Shown piece after piece: positions 1 to 7,373 of a stretch of 13,535 bases of DNA; the stretch's first letter is position 1; each line of letters starts with the position of its first letter. The stretch is taken from contig CABUBX010000042.1 of the NCBI GenBank assembly GCA_902489925.1, positions 1 to 13,535 on the forward strand, read 5' to 3'. This DNA comes from an uncultured Lachnospiraceae bacterium. Its GTDB lineage: Bacteria > Bacillota > Clostridia > Lachnospirales > Lachnospiraceae. Position numbers and translations under genes: made by a program. Under the pieces are notes generated by a model. It did no database searches. It was given only the letters and a program-made list of their open reading frames with translations, and had not been told where the DNA came from.

Positions 1-1
1 T

Positions 2-169
2 GTCAATGCGCAGCCGGTGACACCGGGCAGTCTTCTCGATGAGAGAAATCGCTGCCATCATGACCACTTTACAGATGTGACACCGGAGACAAATTGGCAT
101 TCATGTGTAGAACATGCCGAAAAGCTTGGCATCGGCACATGTGCTTATGAGCTTGTAGAAGTGAAATAG
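2..169 (+). CDS. 3' end of an unidentified gene (partial)
   Basis: An open frame enters from the left edge and stops at a TAG at 167-169, giving the last 55 residues of a protein. The tail is rich in Cys and His (for example RNRCHHDHFTD, then WHSC and GTCAYELVEVK). I do not recognise the family. The spacing of F-T-D-V, W and G-I loosely recalls an S-layer homology repeat, but that is too weak to call. Its stop codon lies within the ribosome binding site of the next gene, so it is probably the upstream member of the LRR/VWA/AAA operon. The frame has no internal stop over 168 nt, and the tight junction with the next gene supports it being real. Confidence 0.55.
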   Translation, partial: VNAQPVTPGSLLDERNRCHHDHFTDVTPETNWHSCVEHAEKLGIGTCAYELVEVK

Positions 170-179
170 GAGAAATATT

Positions 180-1118
180 TTGTTTGAATATCATGACGAA
201 AATGGTGAAATTGTTATTACAGGAAGCGACTGCAGGGAACCGGTCTTGATGATTCCGTCGGAAATTGAGCAAAAGCCGGTCACGGTGATTGGTGAACGGG
301 CATTTTATGCCAATAAGGCTTTGATAAAGGCGGTGCTTCCCGATACGGTGCATACGATTGCGCCCTATGCCTTTGCAGAATGTCGGAAACTGGAGACAGT
401 GACCATGTCAAAGACGATTGAGCGCATTGACAATTATGCATTTTACAACTGTCACGCCCTAAAGGTCATTGATTTATACAGCCATCTGAAAAATATGGGC
501 TACGGTGCTTTTAAAAATTGCAGCGAGCTAAAGCTTGTTAATATTTACGCCGATGAAGGGCAAAAGCTTGTCATTGGCGCCCTGATTGATGATTCGTCCA
601 ATGAGGTGGCGCTGGATATGCATGATGCATCGGGAAAGCTGCTGACAAAGCTTATTTTTACGGAGTTTGAGTATGACTGTATCGTTCAGGTGGAAGCCCG
701 GCAGTTTGACTGGGTGTATCACGGTTCCGGCAATGTTTACCGTGAATGTATCAGCGATAACGGCGTGGATTATCATAAATATGACGGTGTATTTAACGCG
801 GCAGTCCGGGAAGACTGGCCGGAAACAGCGATGCGCATTGCGCTCGGACGTGTGCTTTACCCGTATAAGCTCTTAAATGAGCATCGTGAAAACTATATTG
901 CCTATCTAAAAGAAAATAAAAACAGAGCCTTTGCATGGTTCTTAAAGCATCAGGATATTGGTGCACTGGAAAAATGTATTGATTTTCTTGCTGACAAAGA
1001 AACGGCGGAGGAATGGCTGATGCAGGCAAGAGCCGAAGGACAGACAGAATTTGTCAGCTTTTTAATGGACTATAAAATGAAGCATTTTCAAACGGATTTG
1101 AACCGTTTTGAGCTGTAG
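180..1118 (+). CDS. BspA-type leucine-rich-repeat protein with helical C-terminal region
   Basis: The protein has 312 aa. Residues 34-125 form four consecutive 23-residue repeats (34-56, 57-79, 80-102, 103-125), each built as I/V-x-x-I-x-x-x-A-F-x-x-C-x-x-L-x-x-V-x-L, which is the LRR_5 (BspA/TpLRR) signature. Such repeats normally mediate protein contacts. The rest (about 126-312) is not recognised. Its last 100 residues look like helix pairs reminiscent of ankyrin or TPR folds. There is no signal peptide or membrane segment, so it is probably cytoplasmic, unlike many surface BspA proteins. The start is TTG at 180, set by AGGAG at 168-172 with 7-nt spacing; no ATG fits. The VWA gene begins 8 nt after the stop, so it is likely the adaptor or substrate-selecting partner of the downstream VWA/AAA pair. 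That role is inferred from context only. Confidence 0.8.
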   Translation: MFEYHDENGEIVITGSDCREPVLMIPSEIEQKPVTVIGERAFYANKALIKAVLPDTVHTIAPYAFAECRKLETVTMSKTIERIDNYAFYNCHALKVIDLYSHLKNMGYGAFKNCSELKLVNIYADEGQKLVIGALIDDSSNEVALDMHDASGKLLTKLIFTEFEYDCIVQVEARQFDWVYHGSGNVYRECISDNGVDYHKYDGVFNAAVREDWPETAMRIALGRVLYPYKLLNEHRENYIAYLKENKNRAFAWFLKHQDIGALEKCIDFLADKETAEEWLMQARAEGQTEFVSFLMDYKMKHFQTDLNRFEL

Positions 1119-1126
1119 GTGAAGCG

Positions 1127-2467
1127 ATGAATAATGTAAAACAGCAGCTTGAGCATGCTGGAAAGGCAATCCTTATACATTCGCGCAATGAAATTTATGT
1201 TTCGATGCGCTTTATGGACATTGCTCTGAGTATGCTCGGCTATGAGATGAACTTGTCCACAAAAACGATTGGCGTGGACGGCATGAAAATTTTGTATAAT
1301 CCGAGGCATTTGATTGATTTGTTCCGTGATGACGAGATTCTTGTCAACAGAGCCTATATGCATATGTTGCTTCACGGCTTATTTGGTCATGCCTATTTCA
1401 GAAACGGCCGCAATGAGGAATACTGGTCTTTATCCTGTGATATCGCGGTGGCATCGCTGCTTGACGGTATGTCTTCAAAGGCAGTGGCAGGCGTGACGCC
1501 TGATTTTCGCGAGGCCGTATATACCGGGCTGAAAAAAGAAATTCGGGTACTTAATGCCGAGAGTATCTACAGAGTGCTTTGGAATACGCCGATTTCACCG
1601 CAGCAGTTTGATATGCTCAAGGAAGCCTTTATTGTCGATGACCATCAGTTTTGGGAAAACAAAAAGGATGAGGAGGACAAAGAGGAAGAAAAGCAGCAAA
1701 ATCAGGACAGGGACGCATGGGATAAGGTGAGCCGAAAGGTTCAGATTAGTATGGAGACGGTAATGAAGCAGTATGGTGATGAGGCCGGTGAGCTTTTGTA
1801 TCAGCTTTCAGTCAGCCATCGTGAAAAAACAGATTTTAGGGAATTTTTAAAAAATTTCGCGGTGATGCGTGAAGAAATCAAAACAGATGACGATGCTTTT
1901 GATTACATTTTTTATACCTACGGTCTGTCACGTTATGAGAATATGCCGCTTATAGAGCCGCTTGAATATAAAGAAGTTAAAAAGACGGAAGAATTTGTCA
2001 TTGTCATTGATACATCGGAATCCTGTCCGAAAGAGGCTGTCCTTAAATTTCTCGAGGAAACCTACAGTATTTTAAAGGACAGCGAGAGCTTTTTCAGAAA
2101 GGTGAACATTCATATCCTTCAGTGTGATATTAAGGTTGTTTCTGATGTAAAGATTACCTCGGCGCAGGATTTGGAAAATTATATGAGCGAAGTAACCATT
2201 CGGGGCGGCGGCGGTACAGATTTTCGTCCGGCATTTGCCTATATTGACGGCATGATTGCGGCGGGCGAGCTAAGTAATCTTAAAGGGATGCTTTATCTGA
2301 CAGACGGCTGCGGACAGTTTCCGTCAATGCCGCCGTCCTATGAGGCTGCCTTTGTGATGCCGCCGGAGGCTGCCGACGAGGCGAAGCTGCCGCCGTGGGC
2401 AATAAAGGTTGTCCTTGATATGGATGCGTTATGCGAAAATGTTAAAGTTTTGGAGGAAAACAGATGA
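1127..2467 (+). CDS. VWA-like protein with N-terminal metallopeptidase-like domain (DUF2201 type)
   Basis: The protein has 446 aa. The N-terminal part carries HMLLHGLFGH (H79, H83, H88) followed by SCDIAVAS (D105), the layout of the putative metallopeptidase domain found before VWA in DUF2201 proteins. The catalytic Glu of a true HExxH motif is Met80 here, so peptidase activity is doubtful although metal binding remains possible. A charged, Glu/Lys/Gln-rich linker spans about 179-196. The C-terminal part is VWA-like with a complete MIDAS: D295-T-S297-E-S299, T364 in GGGGTDF, and D393 in LTDGCG. VWA proteins of this kind work with MoxR AAA+ ATPases (as in RavA-ViaA, CbbQ-CbbO and NorQ-NorD), and the next gene is such an ATPase, overlapping by ATGA. 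The ATG start follows a modest AGGTGA site. No signal peptide is present, so it is probably cytoplasmic. Confidence 0.85.
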   Translation: MNNVKQQLEHAGKAILIHSRNEIYVSMRFMDIALSMLGYEMNLSTKTIGVDGMKILYNPRHLIDLFRDDEILVNRAYMHMLLHGLFGHAYFRNGRNEEYWSLSCDIAVASLLDGMSSKAVAGVTPDFREAVYTGLKKEIRVLNAESIYRVLWNTPISPQQFDMLKEAFIVDDHQFWENKKDEEDKEEEKQQNQDRDAWDKVSRKVQISMETVMKQYGDEAGELLYQLSVSHREKTDFREFLKNFAVMREEIKTDDDAFDYIFYTYGLSRYENMPLIEPLEYKEVKKTEEFVIVIDTSESCPKEAVLKFLEETYSILKDSESFFRKVNIHILQCDIKVVSDVKITSAQDLENYMSEVTIRGGGGTDFRPAFAYIDGMIAAGELSNLKGMLYLTDGCGQFPSMPPSYEAAFVMPPEAADEAKLPPWAIKVVLDMDALCENVKVLEENR

Positions 2468-3990
2468 ATATCCAACAGGCTAAGGATACAATTAAAAATA
2501 CAATAAAGGCTTATCTGCTAAAAGATGAGCTTGGGGAATACAAAATTCCCACAGTTCATCAGCGCCCGGTGCTTTTGATGGGACCTCCGGGTATCGGAAA
2601 GACAGCAATTATGGAACAGGTGGCAAGGGAGTGCCGTATCGGTCTTGTTGCCTATACGATTACCCATCATACAAGACAAAGCGCGATTGGTCTGCCCTAT
2701 ATTGTCCATAAAAATTTTGACGGCAGAGACTATGCGATGACGGAATATACGATGAGTGAGATTGTCGCATCAATCTATGAAAAAATCGAAGCAACCGGCA
2801 TTAAAGAGGGCATCCTTTTTATTGACGAAATCAACTGTGTTTCCGAAACACTGGCACCGATGATGCTTCAGTTTTTACAGGGAAAAACTTTTGGAAATCA
2901 CAAAATTCCCGAAGGCTGGATGATTGTTGCCGCAGGCAATCCGCCTCAGTACAATAAGTCTGTACGTGATTTTGACATCGTGACCCTTGACCGCGTAAAA
3001 AAAATAGATGTTACGGAAGATTTTGATGTTTGGAAATCCTACGGCTACAGTAAAAATATTCACGGCTCGGTTATGAGTTATCTCGAAATTAAAAAAGAAA
3101 ACTTTTACCGGATTGAAGCGACAGCCTCCGGCAAGCGTTTTGTAACTGCCAGAGGTTGGGAAGACTTATCGGATATGATAAAGGCGTGTGAGATTCTTGG
3201 CACACCGGTGGATGAAGCGCTTATTGTGCAGTATCTTCAGCATCCAATCATTGCAAAGGACTTTGCCGGTTATTATGATTTATATAAAAAATATGAGAAG
3301 GACTATGATGCTGCCCAAATTGTCAATGGCAAGTGGCAGGCAGTGACCGTTGAAAAGCTTCGTGACGCTTCCTTTGATGAAAAGGTGACAATGATTGGTC
3401 TTTTGACAAGCAGCTTAAATGAGGCATTTATGAGCGCGTGTCTTTTGGAAGACTATACACAGCAGCTTTTTGAAATACTTAAAAGCTTTAAAGTGAAAAT
3501 ATCCGAAGCTTCGGATGCAGATGGCTTTGATGTTTTGAGTGCTACAGTCAGTGAGACGGGAAGCCGTATGATAAAGGATAAGGCGGCAGGGCTGCTTGAT
3601 GCGTGGCAGTTTAAAGTTGGCAGCCGGGTTGTCAAACAACTTGAGGCGTTTCAGAGCCAATGCCGGGCAAACGGTCTTAAGGGGACAGAGGAAGTGTTTG
3701 CTTTTGTGAAGGACAGCTTTAATGCGGAGGTTAGCCGGCGTCAGGCAGTTATGGATGAAACCGGCGAAAAGCTTCATCATGTGTTTGAATTTTTGACGGA
3801 AGTATTCGGTGAAAGTCAGGAGATGGTTATATTTATGACAGAGCTGAATATGGATGAATATGCGCTAAAATATATCGGTATTCATGGCAGCAAGGATTAT
3901 TTAAAATATAATCAGACATTACTGTTTGGCGAAAATCGAAAAAAGCTTCTTGATGAAATTGATGCCATGCCTTCGACATGGCTGATTTAG
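2464..3990 (+). CDS. MoxR-type AAA+ ATPase
   Basis: The protein has 508 aa. The N-terminal AAA+ module is complete: Walker A GPPGIGKT (40-47), Walker B ILFIDE (117-122), a sensor-1 Asn at N159 in AAGNPPQYN, an arginine-finger candidate R177 in LDRVKK, and a sensor-2-like R230 in TARGWEDLS. MoxR ATPases remodel or activate client complexes through a paired VWA protein. The roughly 270-residue C-terminal extension is longer than in a minimal MoxR protein (about 330 aa) and has no motif I recognise. It may contact the LRR or VWA partner. The start ATG overlaps the VWA stop by ATGA, which implies translational coupling and near-equal synthesis. ispF follows after 11 nt. The ATPase identity is firm; the cellular target is unknown. 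Confidence 0.88.
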   Translation: MNIQQAKDTIKNTIKAYLLKDELGEYKIPTVHQRPVLLMGPPGIGKTAIMEQVARECRIGLVAYTITHHTRQSAIGLPYIVHKNFDGRDYAMTEYTMSEIVASIYEKIEATGIKEGILFIDEINCVSETLAPMMLQFLQGKTFGNHKIPEGWMIVAAGNPPQYNKSVRDFDIVTLDRVKKIDVTEDFDVWKSYGYSKNIHGSVMSYLEIKKENFYRIEATASGKRFVTARGWEDLSDMIKACEILGTPVDEALIVQYLQHPIIAKDFAGYYDLYKKYEKDYDAAQIVNGKWQAVTVEKLRDASFDEKVTMIGLLTSSLNEAFMSACLLEDYTQQLFEILKSFKVKISEASDADGFDVLSATVSETGSRMIKDKAAGLLDAWQFKVGSRVVKQLEAFQSQCRANGLKGTEEVFAFVKDSFNAEVSRRQAVMDETGEKLHHVFEFLTEVFGESQEMVIFMTELNMDEYALKYIGIHGSKDYLKYNQTLLFGENRKKLLDEIDAMPSTWLI

Positions 3991-4001
3991 GAGGAATATA
4001 A

Positions 4002-4469
4002 ATGAGAGTTGGATTGGGTTATGACGTACACAAGCTTGTAGAAAACCGCCGCCTGATTCTTGGTGGTGTGGACATCCCTTATGAAAAAGGACTGCTTGGA
4101 CATTCCGATGCCGATGTACTTTTACATGCCATTATGGATGCAATGCTTGGCGCGGCGGCGCTTGGGGATATCGGAAAGCATTTTCCGGACACAGATGAAG
4201 CCTACAAAGGAATTTCAAGTATGAAGCTTTTAGAGCATACGGCGGCCTTGATTAAAGACCACGGCTATACCGTCGGCAATATTGATGCAACGATTATCGC
4301 ACAGCGCCCGAAGATGGCGCCTCATATTGAGGCGATGCGAAAAAATGTGGCAGAGACTGTCGGCGTGCCGATAGAAAATATTAACATCAAAGCGACAACC
4401 GAGGAAGGTTTAGGCTTTACGGGAAGCGGCGAGGGCATCGCCTCACAGGCTATTTGTCTTTTGATATAA
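4002..4469 (+). CDS. ispF: 2-C-methyl-D-erythritol 2,4-cyclodiphosphate synthase
   Basis: The 155-aa protein has the usual family length. It cyclises CDP-methylerythritol 2-phosphate to methylerythritol cyclodiphosphate, releasing CMP, in the MEP route to isopentenyl diphosphate. The metal ligands D8 and H10 (GYDVH) and H42 (VLLHA) fall at the E. coli positions. The HSDAD loop (34-38), LGDIGKHFPDTD (54-65) and the C-terminal ATTEEGLGFTGSGEG region are all present. The last of these has Ser142 where many homologues have Arg. The start ATG is set by GGAGG just after the MoxR stop, so ispF appears to be the last gene of the LRR/VWA/AAA operon. This is unusual: in Bacillus it follows ispD, which is not present in this window. 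No clear hairpin terminator follows the gene. Confidence 0.96.
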   Translation: MRVGLGYDVHKLVENRRLILGGVDIPYEKGLLGHSDADVLLHAIMDAMLGAAALGDIGKHFPDTDEAYKGISSMKLLEHTAALIKDHGYTVGNIDATIIAQRPKMAPHIEAMRKNVAETVGVPIENINIKATTEEGLGFTGSGEGIASQAICLLI

Positions 4470-4502
4470 GCGACAGCTTACAAATATTTTACAAAATATT
4501 TA

Positions 4503-4531
4503 TTGACAAAAAGCGCTTTTTCCCATATTCT
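4503..4531 (+). promoter_or_regulatory. SigA-type promoter of the T-box cys operon
   Basis: A perfect -35 TTGACA (4503-4508) is followed after 17 nt by TATTCT (4526-4531), giving a start about 12-14 nt before stem I of the T-box. Two AAATATTT blocks (4482-4489 and 4494-4501) sit directly upstream and could act as an UP element. A later TATGAT (4533-4538) is too far from the -35 (24 nt) to be its partner. Confidence 0.75.
4508..4521. repeat. Perfect 14-bp palindrome inside the promoter spacer
   Basis: AAAAAGCGCTTTTT is a perfect inverted repeat lying between the -35 and -10 of the cys operon promoter. Its position is typical of a repressor operator. As RNA it would form only five A-U pairs around a GCGC loop, too weak for a terminator. 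No regulator can be assigned from the sequence. Confidence 0.5.
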
Positions 4532-4550
4532 ATATGATATATACCGTAAA

Positions 4551-4795
4551 GGCTTTGAGCGGAAAGAGTAAGTCTAAAAGGCATAGCAGAGAGGATTCGT
4601 CATCGGCTGAAAGCGAATCTTATGAATTTTAGGATGAAGTGCATCCGTGAGCCGACTGCAGGAACAAAAAGTATGGCAGTCCGTTGTGCGCGTTAAGCAC
4701 AGTCGTTTTGACACAAAGATAAGGAGTTATCCTTAATTAGAGTGGAACCGCGTTAGACAGACGCCTCTATAGCATATGCATAGGGGCGTTTTATT
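4551..4795 (+). promoter_or_regulatory. Cysteine T-box riboswitch leader
   Basis: The region 4470-4817 between ispF and cysE holds a tRNA-sensing T-box. The base of stem I pairs GGCT (4551-4554) with AGCC (4650-4653) and GCGGA (4559-4563) with TCCGT (4644-4648). AGAGTA follows the 5' side, and GAAG-TGC-A on the 3' side places the specifier TGC (Cys) at 4640-4642. The apical arm pairs GATTCG (4594-4599) with CGAATC (4614-4619). A stem III-like hairpin lies at 4685-4701 and a small one at 4720-4735. The conserved TGGAACCGCG is at 4743-4752. Its TGGA fits the UCCA end expected of tRNA-Cys. In the antiterminator, AGAG (4739-4742) pairs with CTCT (4765-4768) and GCG (4750-4752) with CGC (4762-4764). 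Uncharged tRNA-Cys would favour read-through into cysE-cysS and beyond. Confidence 0.95.
4761..4795 (+). terminator. T-box-controlled intrinsic terminator
   Basis: ACGCCTCTAT (4761-4770) pairs with ATAGGGGCGT (4780-4789), including one G-U pair, and is followed by a T-rich run. Its 5' arm is shared with the antiterminator helix, so the two structures are mutually exclusive. Confidence 0.9.
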
Positions 4796-4817
4796 TATGA
4801 CAGAGGGAGGTATAATC

Positions 4818-5549
4818 GTGAGACATTATATTCAGTATGTCAAAGATGAGATTGCGCTTATACGAGAGAGAGACCCTGCGATTAAATCCAATATGGAAGT
4901 GTTTTTGTATCCGAGCTTTAAAGCCATTATGAAATATCGCGTTGCCCATAAGCTGTATTTGAATAAGCATTATTTTCTGGCGCGCTGGATTTCACAGCGC
5001 ACTGCAAGGAAAACGGGGATAGAAATTCATCCCGGGGCGACGATAGGCAGAGGGCTTTTTATAGACCACGGTCATGGTGTGGTTATTGGTGAGACGGCAA
5101 TCGTTGGTGACAATGTGACGCTCTATCAGGGGGTGACACTGGGCGGTACGGGGAAAGAAACCGGAAAGCGCCACCCGACCATCGGTGATAATGTGATGAT
5201 TAGTGCCGGCGCTAAAATCCTCGGTTCATTTACGATTGGCGAAAACTCCAAGGTTGGCGCGGGAAGCGTTGTTTTATCGGAGGTACCGCCAAACTCAACC
5301 GTTGTCGGTGTGCCGGGGCGTATTGTCAAGCGCGGGGATAAAAAGGTGCCTCAGCTTGAACTTGACCAGGTACATTTGCCTGACCCTGTATTAAATGATA
5401 TTTTAGAGCTTTATAAAGAAAACAAAGAATTAAAGCTTCAGCTTCGCAAGGTATGCAGCTGTATGCAGGACAGAAAAAGTCTGTGCGGGCATGATGAAAA
5501 TATGATTTGCAAAAAATTTGATTCAGAGGCAAATAAAGAGGAGGAATAG
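4818..5549 (+). CDS. cysE: Serine O-acetyltransferase
   Basis: The protein has 243 aa. It transfers acetyl from acetyl-CoA to L-serine, giving O-acetylserine, the precursor of cysteine. A helical N-terminal region is followed by the left-handed beta-helix of hexapeptide repeats (about 68-170): EIHPGATIGRG, FIDHGHGVVIGETA, QGVTLGGTGKETGKRHP, VGAGSVV. H84 aligns with the catalytic His. The partner acidic residue is Glu69 in GIEIHP, as in other Firmicutes enzymes, rather than Asp as in E. coli. GTG at 4818 is chosen because GGGAGG (4805-4810) sits 7 nt upstream. An in-frame ATG at 4776 lies inside the terminator hairpin and has no ribosome binding site. The C-terminal tail carries extra Cys residues (CSCM, LCGHDENMIC). 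The gene is first under the Cys T-box and is followed by cysS after 1 nt. Confidence 0.95.
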   Translation: MRHYIQYVKDEIALIRERDPAIKSNMEVFLYPSFKAIMKYRVAHKLYLNKHYFLARWISQRTARKTGIEIHPGATIGRGLFIDHGHGVVIGETAIVGDNVTLYQGVTLGGTGKETGKRHPTIGDNVMISAGAKILGSFTIGENSKVGAGSVVLSEVPPNSTVVGVPGRIVKRGDKKVPQLELDQVHLPDPVLNDILELYKENKELKLQLRKVCSCMQDRKSLCGHDENMICKKFDSEANKEEE

Positions 5550-5550
5550 C

Positions 5551-6951
5551 ATGAAGATTTATAATACTTTGACAAGAAAAAAAGAAGAATTTAAACCGAT
5601 TGAAGAAAATAAAGTGAGAATGTATGTCTGCGGGCCTACAGTTTATAACTTTATTCATATCGGCAACGCACGTCCGATGATTGTTTTTGATACGGTGCGC
5701 CGCTATTTTGAATATAAAGGCTACGATGTCAACTATGTATCCAATTTTACAGATGTGGATGATAAGATTATTAAGAAGGCTATAGAGGAAGGTGTTGACT
5801 CAAAAGTTATTTCCGAGCGTTATATTAAAGAAGCCCAGACAGATATGGCGGGCATGAATGTCAAGGAGGCAACACATCATCCTAAGGCAACAGAAGAAAT
5901 TGACGGCATGATTGAGATGATTGAAACGTTAATTGAAAAAGGTCATGCCTATGAGACAAACGGCACTGTTTATTTCAGAACAAGAAGCTTTGAGGAATAT
6001 GGCAAGTTATCAAAGAAAAATATTGATGACCTTGAAGCGGGTCACAGAGCAATCAAGGTGACAGGTGAGGAAGGCAAAGAGGATGCCCTTGACTTTGTAT
6101 TGTGGAAGCCGAAAAAAGAGGGTGAGCCGGCATGGTTATCACCGTGGGGCGAAGGCCGTCCGGGCTGGCACATCGAGTGTTCTGTCATGTCCAAAAAGTA
6201 TCTTGGAGAGCAGATTGATATTCACGCAGGCGGCGAGGATTTAATCTTCCCGCATCACGAAAATGAAATCGCCCAGTCAGAGGCATGCAACGGCAAGGAG
6301 TTTTCTCATTACTGGATGCATAACGGATTTTTAAATATTAATAATGTAAAGATGTCAAAGTCACTCGGAAATTTCTTTACAGTCCGCGAGATTGCAGAAA
6401 AATACGACCTTCAGGTGCTTCGCTTCTTTATGCTCAGTGCACACTACAGAAGTCCGTTAAACTTCAGCGCGGAATTGATGGCGGCTTCTAAAAACGGTTT
6501 AGAGCGTATTTTGACAGCCGTTGACCGCTTGAAAAATCTTAAAGTTGAAGAAAGAACTGCCGACGCGGCGGAGACTGAGGCAGTGACACAGCTTCAGGCA
6601 TTGACTGCGAAGTTTGAAAAGGCAATGGAAGATGATTTTAATACGGCGGATGCGATTTCGGCAATTTTTGAGATGGTAAAGCTTTCCAATGTAAAGCTTT
6701 CGGAAGAAAGTGCTTTGGAGGTTATTAACGAATTTATCGCGGTCATTGAAAAACTTTGCGATGTTCTCGGAATTATTACAGAAAAGAAAGCGGATTTGCT
6801 TGATTCAGATATTGAGGCATTAATCAATGAGCGTCAGGCAGCAAGAAAGGCGAGAGATTTTGCCCGTGCGGATGCCATCAGAAATGAACTTCTTGAGAAG
6901 GGAATTATTCTTGAGGATACAAGAGAAGGTGTAAAATGGAAAAAAGCATAA
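5551..6951 (+). CDS. cysS: Cysteinyl-tRNA synthetase
   Basis: The 466-aa class I synthetase charges tRNA-Cys with cysteine. The nucleotide-binding HIGN (36-39, the usual CysRS form of HIGH) and KMSKS (267-271) are both present. The zinc ligands C27, C210, H235 and E239 match the family pattern, with GWHIECS and FPHHENE around them. The start is ATG at 5551, set by AGAGGAGGA (5537-5545). An in-frame upstream start at 5518 would lie inside cysE and lacks such a site. Placing the enzyme under a T-box that senses its own tRNA gives direct feedback. The last 16 nt overlap mrnC. Confidence 0.97.
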   Translation: MKIYNTLTRKKEEFKPIEENKVRMYVCGPTVYNFIHIGNARPMIVFDTVRRYFEYKGYDVNYVSNFTDVDDKIIKKAIEEGVDSKVISERYIKEAQTDMAGMNVKEATHHPKATEEIDGMIEMIETLIEKGHAYETNGTVYFRTRSFEEYGKLSKKNIDDLEAGHRAIKVTGEEGKEDALDFVLWKPKKEGEPAWLSPWGEGRPGWHIECSVMSKKYLGEQIDIHAGGEDLIFPHHENEIAQSEACNGKEFSHYWMHNGFLNINNVKMSKSLGNFFTVREIAEKYDLQVLRFFMLSAHYRSPLNFSAELMAASKNGLERILTAVDRLKNLKVEERTADAAETEAVTQLQALTAKFEKAMEDDFNTADAISAIFEMVKLSNVKLSEESALEVINEFIAVIEKLCDVLGIITEKKADLLDSDIEALINERQAARKARDFARADAIRNELLEKGIILEDTREGVKWKKA

Positions 6952-7373
6952 TCACACCGGCAGCCTATCTCAGGGAAGCTTTTCAAATTTCGGGGCAGGA
7001 TGTGCGGACCTATTCGCCGCTGACGCTTGCCTATATCGGTGATGCCGTTTATGAGATTATTATAAGAACAGTGATTGTTGAACAGGGAAATGCCCCGGTT
7101 AATAAGCTGCATAAGCGTTCGGCCGCCTTAGTCAAGGCGCCGGCGCAGGCGGCGATGATGTCTGTGATTGAGCCAATGCTCACAGAGGAAGAAATACATG
7201 TTTTCAAGCGTGGAAGAAACGCCAAGTCCTATACATCAGCAAAAAACGCGTCAATGATTGATTACCGTGTTGCGACAGGCTTTGAGGCCCTTATCGGTTA
7301 TCTCTACCTGTCTGATAAGTGGGACAGGATTACAGAGCTTGTCCGCGCAGGACTTAAAAATAAGGAGAATTGA
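6936..7373 (+). CDS. mrnC: Mini-ribonuclease III
   Basis: The 145-aa protein is an RNase III catalytic domain without the double-stranded RNA-binding domain. In Bacillus, MrnC matures the 5' and 3' ends of 23S rRNA and needs ribosomal protein L3. The signature LAYIGDAVYE (31-40, with D36) and the second acidic site in GFEALIGYLYL (E117) mark the RNase III active site. The Lys/Arg-rich KRGRNAKSYTSAKN (91-104) is characteristic of MrnC. The start overlaps the cysS end by 16 nt and has AGAAGG 6 nt upstream. The cysS-mrnC-rlmB order is the conserved Firmicutes arrangement. Confidence 0.95.
   Translation: MEKSIITPAAYLREAFQISGQDVRTYSPLTLAYIGDAVYEIIIRTVIVEQGNAPVNKLHKRSAALVKAPAQAAMMSVIEPMLTEEEIHVFKRGRNAKSYTSAKNASMIDYRVATGFEALIGYLYLSDKWDRITELVRAGLKNKEN

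Noticed and set aside
2..169. S-layer homology repeat in the partial left-edge gene
   Set aside because: Only a few residues (FTDV, W, GI) match, the Cys/His richness is atypical, and there is no second repeat in view.
3415..3780. Minus-strand frame of 121 codons within the MoxR gene
   Set aside because: It is antisense to a well-supported gene, without a ribosome binding site or recognisable motif.
4482..4501. AAATATTT repeats as a terminator of the ispF operon
   Set aside because: An A-T-only stem with no T run would be unstable; an UP element or AT-rich upstream DNA is more plausible.
4776..4817. Upstream ATG start for cysE adding 14 residues
   Set aside because: This ATG lies within the T-box terminator hairpin and has no ribosome binding site; GTG at 4818 follows GGGAGG at good spacing.
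5518..5550. Upstream start for cysS
   Set aside because: It lies inside cysE without a suitable site, and the protein family begins at the MKIYNTLT sequence from ATG 5551, which has AGAGGAGGA upstream.
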